Below are positions 1-7,663 of a DNA stretch of 59,685 nucleotides, piece after piece (the first letter of the stretch is position 1; the number at the start of each line of letters is the position of its first letter). The notes under the pieces are model-generated. The model had not been told where the DNA came from. It saw only the letters and a program-made list of their open reading frames with translations, and ran no database searches. Source of the stretch: Oscillospiraceae bacterium (lineage in GTDB: Bacteria; Bacillota; Clostridia; Oscillospirales; CAG-272). The DNA is taken from NCBI GenBank assembly GCA_015065135.1, contig SVQY01000010.1, positions 1 to 59,685 on the forward strand, written 5' to 3'. The translations under genes were made by a program, and so were the position numbers.

Positions 1-1440
1 GTTCTCGGTGGTCAGCGGGTTGTCGTAGAGCATCAGGGTGGCATCCTTCGCGTACTTGGCGGAGAGCCAATGGATGGTGCCCTTGATCTTGCGGCCGTCG
101 GCAGGCATACCGTTGCGGGTCTCCAGATCGGCGGTGCAGCGGATGCGTTCCACGTTGCCCTCGGCATCCTTCACGATCTCGTTGCAGCGCACGATATAGG
201 CGCCCATCAGTCTGACCTCGCCCTCCGGCTTCATGCGGAAGAACTTGGGAGGCGGCACCTCTGCAAAGTCGTCGGCATCGATATACAGCTCACGGGTAAA
301 GGGCATGGCTCTGGTGCCCATGTCGGGGTTCTGGGGATGGTTGGGGAGATCGAAGGTCTCCTCCTTGTCGGCGGGGTAGTTGGTGATCTCCACCAGAATG
401 GGCTTCTTGATGGCAATGCGGCGAGGAGCATTCTCGTTCAGCTCGTCACGGATGCAATGCTCCAGCATACCGATATCCACCAGGCTGTCCGACTTTGCCA
501 CGCCTGCCTCACGCACGAAGCGGAAGATGGAGGTGGGGGTGTAGCCGCGGCGGCGAAGCGCGCAGATGGTGGGCAGACGGGGGTCATCCCAGCCGTCAAC
601 GGTGTGGCTTTCCACCAGGGAGCGCAGATAGCGCTTGGACATGACCGTGTTGGTGATGTTCAGACGGGCAAACTCGCGCTGCTTGGGCTTTTTCTCAAAG
701 CCGATGTTGTCCACCACCCACTCGTAAAGGGGTCTGTGGTTCTCAAACTCCAGGGAGCAAAGGGAGTGGGTGATGCCCTCCAGCGCATCCTGAATGGGGT
801 GCGCGTAGTCGTAGAGGGGATAGATGCACCACTTGTCACCCTGGCGGTGATGGTGTGCGCGCACGATGCGGTAGATGGCAGGGTCGCGCATATTGATGTT
901 GGGGGATGCCATGTCTATCTTGGCACGCAGGGTCTTGGAGCCATCGGGGAACTCGCCGTTCTTCATACGGGTAAAGAGATCCAGGTTCTCCTCCACGGTG
1001 CGGTTGCGGTAGGGGCTTTCGGTGCCCTTTTCGGTCAGGGTACCGCGGGTGGCGCGCAGCTCCTCTGCGGAAAGATCGCAGACGTACGCCTTGCCCTCCT
1101 TGATCAGCTTGATGGCAAACTCATAGCACTTGTCAAAGTAATCCGAGCCGTAGAACACGCCGCCCGTGGGGGTGGCACCCAGCCAGCAGAGATCCTCGTA
1201 GATGGAGTCCACGTACTCGGTATCCTCCTTGGTGGGGTTGGTGTCATCATAGCGCAGATTGAACAGACCGCCGTACTTTTTTGCGGTCTCCACGTTAATC
1301 ATGATCGCCTTGGCGGAGCCGATGTGCAGGTAGCCGTTGGGCTCCGGAGGGAAGCGGGTGTGGATCTTCAGCTCGGGGTTCAGGCGCAGATCCTCGTCAA
1401 TGATATCGTGTATAAAGTTGCTTGCAATGATCTCTTCCAT
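1..1440 (-). CDS. glnS: Glutaminyl-tRNA synthetase (3'-truncated by window edge)
   Basis: Charges tRNA-Gln directly with glutamine in the cytosol. The gene runs off the left edge; 480 codons are visible, and the family is usually about 555, so part of the C-terminal anticodon-binding region is missing. The start ATG is at 1438-1440 (protein begins MEEIIASNF). The class I signature is PPEPNGYLHIG near residues 31-41, and the second signature is a VMSKR motif near residue 267; PEPNGYLHIG is typical of GlnRS rather than GluRS. The gene follows gltX by 26 nt and probably shares its transcript. Its own ribosome site is weak (AGG, then an A-rich spacer). Many Bacillota lack GlnRS and use GatCAB transamidation, so its presence beside GluRS is notable. 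Identity is firm. Confidence 0.95.
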   Translation of the reverse strand, partial: MEEIIASNFIHDIIDEDLRLNPELKIHTRFPPEPNGYLHIGSAKAIMINVETAKKYGGLFNLRYDDTNPTKEDTEYVDSIYEDLCWLGATPTGGVFYGSDYFDKCYEFAIKLIKEGKAYVCDLSAEELRATRGTLTEKGTESPYRNRTVEENLDLFTRMKNGEFPDGSKTLRAKIDMASPNINMRDPAIYRIVRAHHHRQGDKWCIYPLYDYAHPIQDALEGITHSLCSLEFENHRPLYEWVVDNIGFEKKPKQREFARLNITNTVMSKRYLRSLVESHTVDGWDDPRLPTICALRRRGYTPTSIFRFVREAGVAKSDSLVDIGMLEHCIRDELNENAPRRIAIKKPILVEITNYPADKEETFDLPNHPQNPDMGTRAMPFTRELYIDADDFAEVPPPKFFRMKPEGEVRLMGAYIVRCNEIVKDAEGNVERIRCTADLETRNGMPADGRKIKGTIHWLSAKYAKDATLMLYDNPLTTEN

Positions 1441-1466
1441 TTTTTTATACCTGTTCTTTATAGATT

Positions 1467-3116
1467 TTACAGCTTCTGCAGCATAGCGTCGATGCGCGCG
1501 AACACGCGATCCTTACCGAGGATCTGCATGGCGGAGTACATATCGGGGGAATTCATTCTGCCGGTCACCGCCACGCGCAGGAACATGCTCACGTCGGCAA
1601 CGCTGCCCCCATAGGCGGCGGGGTTCTCCTTGTACGCCTTCATATCCGAGGCAAAGCCCATAGAATCGGCAACGGCCTTGATCTTGTCAAACCAGACGGT
1701 GGCGTCGTCGGCCTCGTTGAAGGTCGCCTTGAAGCCCTCCAGCGCTGCCTTGATGTCTGCGGTCCTGAACTGCTCGGGGTATGCGTCGGTCACGGTGAAC
1801 CAGTCGTCATAGAAGAAGTCCAGATAGGGCTTCACGTCGGTCCAGACGGCAAAATCCTTGCGGGGCTTTTTGCCGCCGCGGCCGATGGCCAGAATGGACT
1901 TGGCGTAATCGGGATCGGCGGTGAGGTGGGCGTAAAGCGCCTCGTCATAGTCCTTTGCAAAGGAGACCACCTCATCGTAAACGCGCTCGGCGCTCATGCG
2001 GGAGATCACGTTCTTGGAAACGTCGCGGAGCTTAGCCTCGTCAAAGAGAGACCCTGCGGGATTCATCTTCTTGTGAGAGAACTTGAAGCTATCCACGGGG
2101 GCATCGGGGTTGGCGCGGCGCCAATCCTCAAAGTTGGAGTTCAGCACCGTCATCAGGTATTCGTAGACCGACTGGACGGGGAAGCCTGCGGCGCGGTAGT
2201 AGGTCAGCGCCAGCTCAGGGTCCTTGCGCTTGGAGAGCTTGCGCTTGCTCTCGCCGTCCATCTTCATCAGAGGACCGATGTGCAGATACTTGGGGGGCTT
2301 GAAGCCGAGAGAGCGGAAGAGCTGCAGGTGGAAGGGCAGAGTAGGCAGCCACTCGTCACCGCGAACCACGTGGGTGGTGCGCATCAGATGATCGTCCACC
2401 GCGTGGGCGAAGTGGTAGGTGGGAATGCCGTCCGATTTGAGCAGCACGTGGTCGATGTCGTTCTCGGTCAGCTCCAGATTGCCCTTGATCAGGTCGGTGA
2501 ACTTGATCTTGTTCTCGATCGAGCCGGTAGAGCGGAAGCGCAGCACATAGGGCATACCCTTGTCGAGCGCCTCCTTGATCTCCTCCATCGAGCGGTCACG
2601 CCAGACCGCCCATTTGCCGAAGTAGCCGAAGTTTGCCTTCTCCGCTTCTTGTTTTGCGTGGATGTCGGCAAGCTCTTCCTCGGTGCAAAAGCAGGGGTAA
2701 GCCTCGCCCTGCAGCACCAGCTGCTTGGCATATACGTGGTAGATCTCCACGCGCTGGCGCTGGCGGTAGGGGCCGTAATTGCCCGCATCGCCGTCAATGG
2801 TGGCGCCCTCGTCAAAGTTGATGTCATAGTGCTTCAGCCCCTCGATGAGGGTCTTTACCGCGCCGGGCACCTCACGCTTGGCATCGGTGTCTTCCACGCG
2901 CAGGAAAAGCAGACCGCCCGACTGATGGCACATCCGCTCGGAGGTCAGACCCTGTACCAGGTTGCCCAGATGAACAAAGCCGGTGGGGCTGGGTGCCATA
3001 CGGGAGACCACTGCGCCCTCAGGCAGCTCGCGGACGGGGAAGCGCGCCTCCATATCCGCAGGGGTGAGGGTCACGTGGGGGAAAAGCAGCTCAGCAAGTG
3101 CAGTTGTGTCTAACAT
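1467..3116 (-). CDS. gltX: Glutamate--tRNA ligase
   Basis: Cytosolic class I aminoacyl-tRNA synthetase, 549 aa. The HIGH-type signature APSPTGFVHLGN lies at residues 41-52 and the KMSKS equivalent is KLSKR near residue 292. The protein is longer than the common ~490-aa bacterial GluRS. About 35 residues precede the first strand, and the signature reads VHLGN instead of the usual LHIGG, so this is a divergent branch. The start ATG has GAGGT six nt upstream. It sits 24 nt after the metallo-beta-lactamase gene and 26 nt before glnS, in an apparent three-gene operon read from the promoter at 3779-3807. The divergence could reflect specialisation for tRNA-Glu when GlnRS is also present; that is inference. 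Confidence 0.93.
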   Translation of the reverse strand: MLDTTALAELLFPHVTLTPADMEARFPVRELPEGAVVSRMAPSPTGFVHLGNLVQGLTSERMCHQSGGLLFLRVEDTDAKREVPGAVKTLIEGLKHYDINFDEGATIDGDAGNYGPYRQRQRVEIYHVYAKQLVLQGEAYPCFCTEEELADIHAKQEAEKANFGYFGKWAVWRDRSMEEIKEALDKGMPYVLRFRSTGSIENKIKFTDLIKGNLELTENDIDHVLLKSDGIPTYHFAHAVDDHLMRTTHVVRGDEWLPTLPFHLQLFRSLGFKPPKYLHIGPLMKMDGESKRKLSKRKDPELALTYYRAAGFPVQSVYEYLMTVLNSNFEDWRRANPDAPVDSFKFSHKKMNPAGSLFDEAKLRDVSKNVISRMSAERVYDEVVSFAKDYDEALYAHLTADPDYAKSILAIGRGGKKPRKDFAVWTDVKPYLDFFYDDWFTVTDAYPEQFRTADIKAALEGFKATFNEADDATVWFDKIKAVADSMGFASDMKAYKENPAAYGGSVADVSMFLRVAVTGRMNSPDMYSAMQILGKDRVFARIDAMLQKL

Positions 3117-3140
3117 GTTTATACCTCAAATTCTGAATTT

Positions 3141-3746
3141 TTAAAAGATGCGGTCAAGGGCATCGCCAAGCGTGGCACTCTCGCCGTGACCGGGATAGAT
3201 GATGGTCCCACGTGGCAGCGCTTGCAGCGCGCGAAGCGAGCGATAGAGATCGGCCTGGCTGCCGCCGTAAAGATCTGCCCGGCCAAAGCCGTTTGCAAAG
3301 ATCGTGTCGCCGGTAAAGGCAACGCCGTTGCCGAGCAGAAGGGAGGAGCCCATAGAGTGCCCGGGTGTGTGGCGTACGGTCAGCGAGATGGCACCGAAGC
3401 GGAGCAGATCACCGTCTGCAAAGATGTGCTCTGCAGGTCGCCACTCCTTACTGTAACCAAAGAAGGTGGTAAAGGCGTTTTTGTTGCTATCGGTCAGCAT
3501 CTCGGCATCTGCCTCGTGCAGATAAAGCGGAACAGCAAAGCGCTCGCGAAGAGCATCGGCGGTCAGAATGTGATCAAAGTGACCGTGGGTGCAAAGAATG
3601 GCACGCAGGGTGGCATGCTGCTCCTGCAGCGCAGCGGCAACGGCGGCCTCCGGCGCGGAGCAATCGATCAGCACGGCATCGGCTCCCTCGGTGAGAAGAT
3701 AGCAGCAGGAAGCGAAGCCGCCGGGGTACAGATCCAGGATATTCAC
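3141..3746 (-). CDS. MBL-fold metallo-hydrolase (glyoxalase II-like)
   Basis: Predicted cytosolic zinc hydrolase of the glyoxalase II/YcbL-like type, 201 aa. Visible metal ligands are THGHFDH, HTPGHS, FTGDT and YPGHG, in the canonical order of the fold. I use a GTG start at 3744-3746 (protein NILDLYPGG after the initiator), because GGAGGTG lies five nt upstream. An in-frame ATG at 3788 lies upstream of the -10 box and cannot be on the transcript. First gene of the operon with gltX and glnS. The substrate cannot be told from sequence; hydroxyacylglutathione-type thioesters are the textbook substrate of the family, but Clostridia often lack glutathione. Confidence 0.88.
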   Translation of the reverse strand: MNILDLYPGGFASCCYLLTEGADAVLIDCSAPEAAVAAALQEQHATLRAILCTHGHFDHILTADALRERFAVPLYLHEADAEMLTDSNKNAFTTFFGYSKEWRPAEHIFADGDLLRFGAISLTVRHTPGHSMGSSLLLGNGVAFTGDTIFANGFGRADLYGGSQADLYRSLRALQALPRGTIIYPGHGESATLGDALDRIF

Positions 3747-3778
3747 GCCATCACCTCCGCCTTGTTTCATACAGAATA

Positions 3779-3807
3779 AGTATAACACATTCTTGCCATT
3801 TTGTCTA
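3779..3807 (-). promoter_or_regulatory. Sigma-A promoter of MBL-gltX-glnS operon
   Basis: On the minus strand TAGACA (3802-3807), a 17-nt spacer and TATACT (3779-3784). It is placed about 33 nt upstream of the GTG start of the MBL gene. Confidence 0.7.
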
Positions 3808-3851
3808 CCGTTTCCCTCAAATATTATAAATAAAAGAATGAAGAATTTAGT

Positions 3852-3883
3852 AAAAAAGGACCTGCCACATTGGTGGCAGGTCC
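3852..3883 (-). terminator. Intrinsic terminator of the binding-protein gene
   Basis: Perfect 11-bp stem GGACCTGCCAC / GTGGCAGGTCC with a 4-nt loop, followed on the minus strand by a T6 run. It lies 16 nt after the stop codon of the solute-binding protein gene. Confidence 0.9.
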
Positions 3884-3898
3884 TTGCTTTCGGAAAAA

Positions 3899-5779
3899 TT
3901 ATTCTTCTTCCTCTTCTTCTTCCAGAACAACGAACTGATCGCGCAGAGCAACGTCCCAGTAATTCTTCAGCTTCGCCTCGGTCAGGATCGTAGCGCAGTA
4001 GAAGCTGCTGTCCAGCTTGGAAAGGCCCTTGGCCTTCACGGTAGCGTTCTGGTTATATACGATCGGGATAACGGGCATCTCGTCCATCAGGATGGCCTCC
4101 GCCTCGTGCAGGCGTGCGGCGCGATCCTCAAAGCTCTCAGCCACGTAGGCTTCCTCGATCTTGTTGTTGTAGGTCTCGCTGTCGTAGCCGGTGATATGGC
4201 CGGTCAGCGTGTAGTCGATCGTATTGAACTTATTGCCGGAGAATGCCTTGGCAAAGGGTGCCAGGTAAGAGAAGGCATCGGGGGAGTAGGCAACCAGGTC
4301 CAGAGCGATCACGTCTACCACGTGCTCGGTCACAACACCGTCCTTTTCGGTGGTGTATACCAGATCGTCAATGGCATCCTTGTAGGGATTCTCAAAAACG
4401 CCGGTAGCGACCGCAACATCGGGGGTAGTGGGGTTCTTGTCGTTGTCAACGTATTCAATGATCTCGAAGGGGGTGAGAATGTTCAGCGTGACGTTGAAGC
4501 CAAGGGAGGACCATGCGGCCTTCACCAGGTTTGCCATAGCAATGTGATCCTCGTCGTAGGAGGCAACGGTGATCGAGAAGGCATAGGAGCTGGCCTTTAC
4601 ACCTGCCGCAGAGAGCAGATCCTTGGCCTGATCAAAGTTCGCGGTGGCGGTAATGTAGGACTCGGCCTTCTCACGGAATTCAGCCTTCTTGTCGGGTCTG
4701 TTGCGCAGGGTGTAGGGAACCAGGCCGTTGGCAGCGATGGCGTAGGTCATTGCCTCGGCGATGGCCTGACGGTCGATGGCCAGAGACAGCGCCTGTCTGA
4801 CTTCCTTCTTGGCAAACAGCTTCTCGCCGTTGATTACAGCGTTCTCGTTCAGGTAGTAAACGTGGGTAGAAGCGGCATTGGTCACCTCTACATCCTCCAG
4901 GGAGAACTCACCGCCCTGACGGACATCAAGCGGAATGCGGCCGAAATAGTAGAGCGCACCGGCCTCGGAGCTGCCGAGCTTTGCAAACTGCTCGGAAAGA
5001 TCGGTGGAGTAATCTACAACGATGCGGTAGGGGCGAACATACTTGTCAAGGTCGTCCTTGGTGCGGTCGCGGTAGTAGTAGCTGTTACGCTCCAGAATGA
5101 AGCCATCCTGATAGGTGTAGTCCATCGAACGGACCATGAAGGGGCCGCTGGTGATGATGGTGGTGTTCTTCTTGCCCCAGTCGGGATTGGCATCGATGAT
5201 ATCGTCGCGCAGGGGGTAGAGAGCGGGGCTGCACAGCACCAGCAGGAACTCGTCCACATCGATGGGATGCTCGAAGGCGATCTCCAGGGTGGAGTTGTCC
5301 ACAACGGTAACACCCAGATGGTCGATCGAATCGTTACCCTCTGCAATAGAACGGGCGTTCTTGATGTCGTAGAGCATGGAAGCGGCGGGATGAGCGGAGC
5401 CGGGGGTGAGCAGACGACGGAAGGAGAACTGCGCGTCGTTTGCGGTCACGGTAACACCGTCAGACCACTTGGTTTCGTTGAGGGTCAGCGTCAGAATGTA
5501 CTCGGCCTCCTCCTCGTTCTCCTCATAGTCGTATTTATCGACCAGAGCCTTCTTGGGCTTGCCGTTTTCATCGGCGTAGAACAAGCCCTCAAAGAGCAGG
5601 CTTATCAGCTGCAGAGAAGCCTCGTTGTCAAAGGCCTGCAGAGGGTCTACGTCATAGACCGGCTCGGTCAGGTACATACGGATGTATGCGCCCTTATCCT
5701 CTTCGTGCTTGGCACAACCGACCAGGCAGAGCAGGACGGTGGCGACACACAGGATCAGCGCTACGATTCGTTTCGTCAT
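3899..5779 (-). CDS. Family 5 (oligopeptide-type) ABC solute-binding lipoprotein
   Basis: Predicted membrane-anchored receptor that delivers peptides or similar solutes to an ABC importer; 626 aa. The start ATG at 5779 has AAGGAGG nine nt upstream. The N-terminus is a lipoprotein signal: basic MTKR, a hydrophobic stretch, and lipobox LVGC near residue 21. Family features are the N-terminal lobe with a 'YNLTE..DPLQAFDNEAS' type segment, LTLNETKWSDGVTVTANDAQFSFRR style wording typical of SBP_bac_5 proteins, and a late IPIVYNQN segment. The C-terminus is a run of seven glutamates. No permease or ATPase genes adjoin it; it is monocistronic between its own promoter and terminator, so it must use a transporter encoded elsewhere. 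Confidence 0.88.
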   Translation of the reverse strand: MTKRIVALILCVATVLLCLVGCAKHEEDKGAYIRMYLTEPVYDVDPLQAFDNEASLQLISLLFEGLFYADENGKPKKALVDKYDYEENEEEAEYILTLTLNETKWSDGVTVTANDAQFSFRRLLTPGSAHPAASMLYDIKNARSIAEGNDSIDHLGVTVVDNSTLEIAFEHPIDVDEFLLVLCSPALYPLRDDIIDANPDWGKKNTTIITSGPFMVRSMDYTYQDGFILERNSYYYRDRTKDDLDKYVRPYRIVVDYSTDLSEQFAKLGSSEAGALYYFGRIPLDVRQGGEFSLEDVEVTNAASTHVYYLNENAVINGEKLFAKKEVRQALSLAIDRQAIAEAMTYAIAANGLVPYTLRNRPDKKAEFREKAESYITATANFDQAKDLLSAAGVKASSYAFSITVASYDEDHIAMANLVKAAWSSLGFNVTLNILTPFEIIEYVDNDKNPTTPDVAVATGVFENPYKDAIDDLVYTTEKDGVVTEHVVDVIALDLVAYSPDAFSYLAPFAKAFSGNKFNTIDYTLTGHITGYDSETYNNKIEEAYVAESFEDRAARLHEAEAILMDEMPVIPIVYNQNATVKAKGLSKLDSSFYCATILTEAKLKNYWDVALRDQFVVLEEEEEEE

Positions 5780-5848
5780 TTCGGTAATCCTCCTTGACTT
5801 GGATGTTGAAAACACGGCACACACTTCGGTGCCATTTTAACATTCCAT

Positions 5849-5877
5849 ATTATAACACAACCCGCGTTCAAATTCAA
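5849..5877 (-). promoter_or_regulatory. Sigma-A promoter of binding-protein gene
   Basis: Minus-strand TTGAAT (5872-5877), 17-nt spacer, perfect TATAAT (5849-5854), about 70 nt upstream of the ATG. Confidence 0.7.
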
Positions 5878-5948
5878 GCATTTGCGGCTACAAAAAGAAA
5901 AGGTTTGGACACTTGCACAATGTTTTGATATAAAATTAGGCAGTTTAC

Positions 5949-5978
5949 ACATAGGAAAAACAAAAAAAGGAAATATTA
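5949..5978 (+). promoter_or_regulatory. Candidate sigma-F-type (forespore) promoter of gpr
   Basis: ACATA (5949-5953), 15-nt spacer, GGAAATATTA (5969-5978). From memory, the B. subtilis sigma-F consensus is GYWTA-N15-GGNRANANTW. The -10 region matches fully, the spacer is exact, and the -35 region matches 4 of 5. It sits 32 nt upstream of gpr, whose B. subtilis counterpart is transcribed in the forespore. A match to sigma-G is also possible. Confidence 0.55.
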
Positions 5979-6010
5979 TATTAAATTAAAGGCGAAAGCG
6001 AGGGCAAAAG

Positions 6011-6913
6011 ATGGAGGAATTCGCACGTAGCGATCTGGCTACCGAATGCGGCGGAGACAGAGAAGGGGACGGTATCCGGGTCAGAAAGAGCGAATGCGGC
6101 GGCTGCCGACTGCTGCACGTGCAGGTGCGCAGCGAGGCGGCTGCCGCACGCATCGGCAAGCCGCAAGGAAGCTACGTAACGCTGGAATGCGGCGAGATCC
6201 GGATGCTGAGCGATTCGGAATTTGATCGCGTGCGCTGCGCACTCTCGGTGGAGATCCGCGAAATGGCCGAGCGGATGTGCGGCAAGCGGATCGGGGGCCA
6301 GTTTTCGGTGTTGGTCTGCGGCCTTGGAAACGGTGATATCACGGCGGATGCCATTGGCCCCGAAACCGTGCGGCGGTTGGCCGTTACAAGGCATCTGCGC
6401 CGTATGGATCACGCCCTTTTCTCCACAGTGGGGCTCTGTGAGATCTCGGCACTGACACCCGGCGTTTTGGGGCAGACGGGTCTGGAAACGGTAGAGCTGG
6501 TAAAGGGCGCGGTCAAAGCCGCGGCACCGGATCTGGTCATTGCGGTGGATGCGTTGGCCGCTCGCTCGGTGGAGCGACTCAGCACCACGGTGCAGCTATC
6601 GGATACCGGCATTCATCCCGGCTCGGGGATCGGCAACCGCCGCAAGGCGCTGAACGCAGAAACGGTCGGCGTGCCGGTGATGGCGCTGGGTGTGCCGACG
6701 GTGGTGGATTCCTCTACTCTGGTTTTTGATGCGCTGCACCGCGCCGGGTATGAGCCGCAGGATTTTTCCGCAGAATTGCGCAAGACGCTGGAGGAGGGCA
6801 GGAGCTTTTTTGTTTCACCGAAGGAGATCGATCTGTTGGTCTCCTCGGTGGCGGTGCTGCTTTCCGGGGCGCTGGAAAAGGCCTTTGCGGTGCGAGAGGG
6901 TGAATTTTCGTAA
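6011..6913 (+). CDS. gpr: GPR germination endopeptidase (spore protease)
   Basis: Aspartic-type protease made as a zymogen in the forespore; it degrades small acid-soluble DNA-binding proteins at germination. The 300-aa protein is shorter than the ~370-aa Bacillus enzyme. Diagnostic stretches are the N-terminal RSDLATE segment (residues 6-12) carrying the self-processing region, VCGLGNGDITADAIGP near residues 101-116, VIAVDALAARS in the middle and TGIHPGSGIGN near 198-208. The start ATG follows GCGAGGGC weakly. The candidate sigma-F promoter upstream fits forespore expression. It appears monocistronic. One of three spore genes in the window proving a sporulation lineage. Confidence 0.93.
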   Translation: MEEFARSDLATECGGDREGDGIRVRKSECGGCRLLHVQVRSEAAAARIGKPQGSYVTLECGEIRMLSDSEFDRVRCALSVEIREMAERMCGKRIGGQFSVLVCGLGNGDITADAIGPETVRRLAVTRHLRRMDHALFSTVGLCEISALTPGVLGQTGLETVELVKGAVKAAAPDLVIAVDALAARSVERLSTTVQLSDTGIHPGSGIGNRRKALNAETVGVPVMALGVPTVVDSSTLVFDALHRAGYEPQDFSAELRKTLEEGRSFFVSPKEIDLLVSSVAVLLSGALEKAFAVREGEFS

Positions 6914-7025
6914 AAGTGCCGTAACGGTATGCGTTTTTTGCATAAAATGCAGTAAAATCACGCGCTCATCTCTCCCCGTTTTGATGGCACAAAACCGGCA
7001 AGCTTAGAGTCTATGTGTCTTTTAA

Positions 7026-7067
7026 AACAAGTAACGCGCCACTGTTTGCAGCGGCGCGTTACTTGTT
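7026..7067 (-). terminator. Terminator overlapping the end of the ribbon-helix-helix gene
   Basis: 15-bp stem (7026-7040 with 7053-7067), 12-nt loop, then TTTTAAAAG on the minus strand. The last codons and the stop of the small gene lie inside the stem. It could also halt convergent transcripts from gpr. Confidence 0.7.
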
Positions 7068-7232
7068 GTTGGTGTTGTTGTCAAGATTGTCAAGAGCATA
7101 TTCGCAACATTGAATAATGAGATTGTTTAACGATACTTGCTTTGCTTGAGCCAAAATCTCAAGTCGTTTTACAAGGTCAACAGGCATACGAAAGGTTTTA
7201 TTGATGTGTTCCGGCTTTTTTACTTCAAACAA
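7059..7232 (-). CDS. Small ribbon-helix-helix-like protein
   Basis: 57-60 aa predicted DNA-binding protein. The central segment KTFRMPVDLVKRLEILAQAKQ then VSLNNLIIQCCEYAL matches the strand-helix-turn-helix pattern of Arc/CopG proteins (short beta strand, then two helices with a hydrophobic core). The start is uncertain: a GTG at 7241 overlaps the AGAGGTG ribosome site, while a TTG at 7232 is spaced normally; I use the TTG. The gene is AT-richer than its neighbours and uses more AAx/TTx codons, suggesting acquisition. It is divergent from the AbrB-like gene and has no toxin partner, so an antitoxin role is not supported. Function unknown. Confidence 0.6.
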   Translation of the reverse strand: MFEVKKPEHINKTFRMPVDLVKRLEILAQAKQVSLNNLIIQCCEYALDNLDNNTNNK

Positions 7233-7263
7233 ATAGTTCACCTCTTTCGTTCTGTTTTACTTT

Positions 7264-7269
7264 ATTATA
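7264..7269 (-). promoter_or_regulatory. -10 box upstream of the ribbon-helix-helix gene
   Basis: Perfect minus-strand TATAAT about 30 nt upstream of the start; no good -35 at 17 nt. Confidence 0.4.
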
Positions 7270-7319
7270 CACAATTTTAACACGGATATATATACTTTAT
7301 TTTTACACATAATAAATAT

Positions 7320-7362
7320 AGTGCAATTTGCACTTGACAATAAGAGGAAAATGTGATAAAAT
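7320..7362 (+). promoter_or_regulatory. Promoter with palindromic operator for AbrB-like gene
   Basis: TTGACA (7334-7339), 17-nt spacer, TAAAAT (7357-7362). A perfect 7-bp inverted repeat AGTGCAA-T-TTGCACT (7320-7334) abuts and shares one base with the -35. That placement suits a repressor or autoregulator binding site; the regulator identity is inferred only. Confidence 0.65.
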
Positions 7363-7390
7363 CAGCAAAAAGGCGTGAAAGGAATGGATT

Positions 7391-7621
7391 ATGAAAGACC
7401 CTCGGCTGGATAAATTGGGACGTGTTGTGATCCCCGCGCCATATCGCAGAGCGTTGAATATTGTGGAAGGAGACCCTCTGGTTATTTCGCTGGATGCGGA
7501 AGGAGCTCACATTCTGATCCGCGCCAAGCGAGCTGTGTGCCGCTTGTGCGGTGCAGAGGTGGAGGCAAGGAGCCCCGTTCCTTTGTGCGCCGATTGTATA
7601 TCCGCCGTCAAAAAAATATAA
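7391..7621 (+). CDS. AbrB/SpoVT-family regulator with C-terminal zinc-ribbon-like tail
   Basis: 76-aa predicted transition-state regulator. Residues 5-50 form an AbrB swapped-hairpin domain: LDKLGRVVIPAPYRRALNI followed by GDPLVISLD and a short strand. The C-terminal part holds CRLCG (near 50-54) and LCADC (near 66-70), two CxxC pairs that could bind one zinc ion. AAAGGA lies eight nt before the ATG. It has its own promoter with a palindrome on the -35 and ends in a strong hairpin, so it is a single-gene unit. In Clostridia such proteins tune stationary phase and sporulation; a role here is inferred from family only. Confidence 0.82.
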   Translation: MKDPRLDKLGRVVIPAPYRRALNIVEGDPLVISLDAEGAHILIRAKRAVCRLCGAEVEARSPVPLCADCISAVKKI

Positions 7622-7655
7622 AACCCCGTCAAACGCATACCGTTTGACGGGGTTT
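7621..7655. terminator. Bidirectional intrinsic terminator
   Basis: 15-bp perfect stem (7621-7635 with 7641-7655) and 5-nt loop, A-rich on the left and T4 on the right. It serves the AbrB-like gene and the convergent aminotransferase gene. Confidence 0.9.
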
Positions 7656-7663
7656 TGCTCATT

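Noticed and set aside
70-1614. 514-codon open frame opposite glnS
   Set aside because: Antisense shadow of glnS/gltX created by codon bias; composition (His/Gly/Val-rich) has no domain and no ribosome site.
3747-3788. ATG start at 3788 for the MBL hydrolase
   Set aside because: It lies upstream of the -10 box and lacks a ribosome site; the GTG at 3746 has GGAGGTG correctly placed.
3884-5797. 637-codon open frame opposite the oligopeptide-binding protein gene
   Set aside because: Mirror of a real lipoprotein gene with signal peptide, promoter and terminator; the reverse frame has none of these.
7059-7621. Toxin-antitoxin module from the ribbon-helix-helix and AbrB-like genes
   Set aside because: Both proteins have antitoxin-like DNA-binding folds but they are divergent, and no toxin-like ORF lies beside either.
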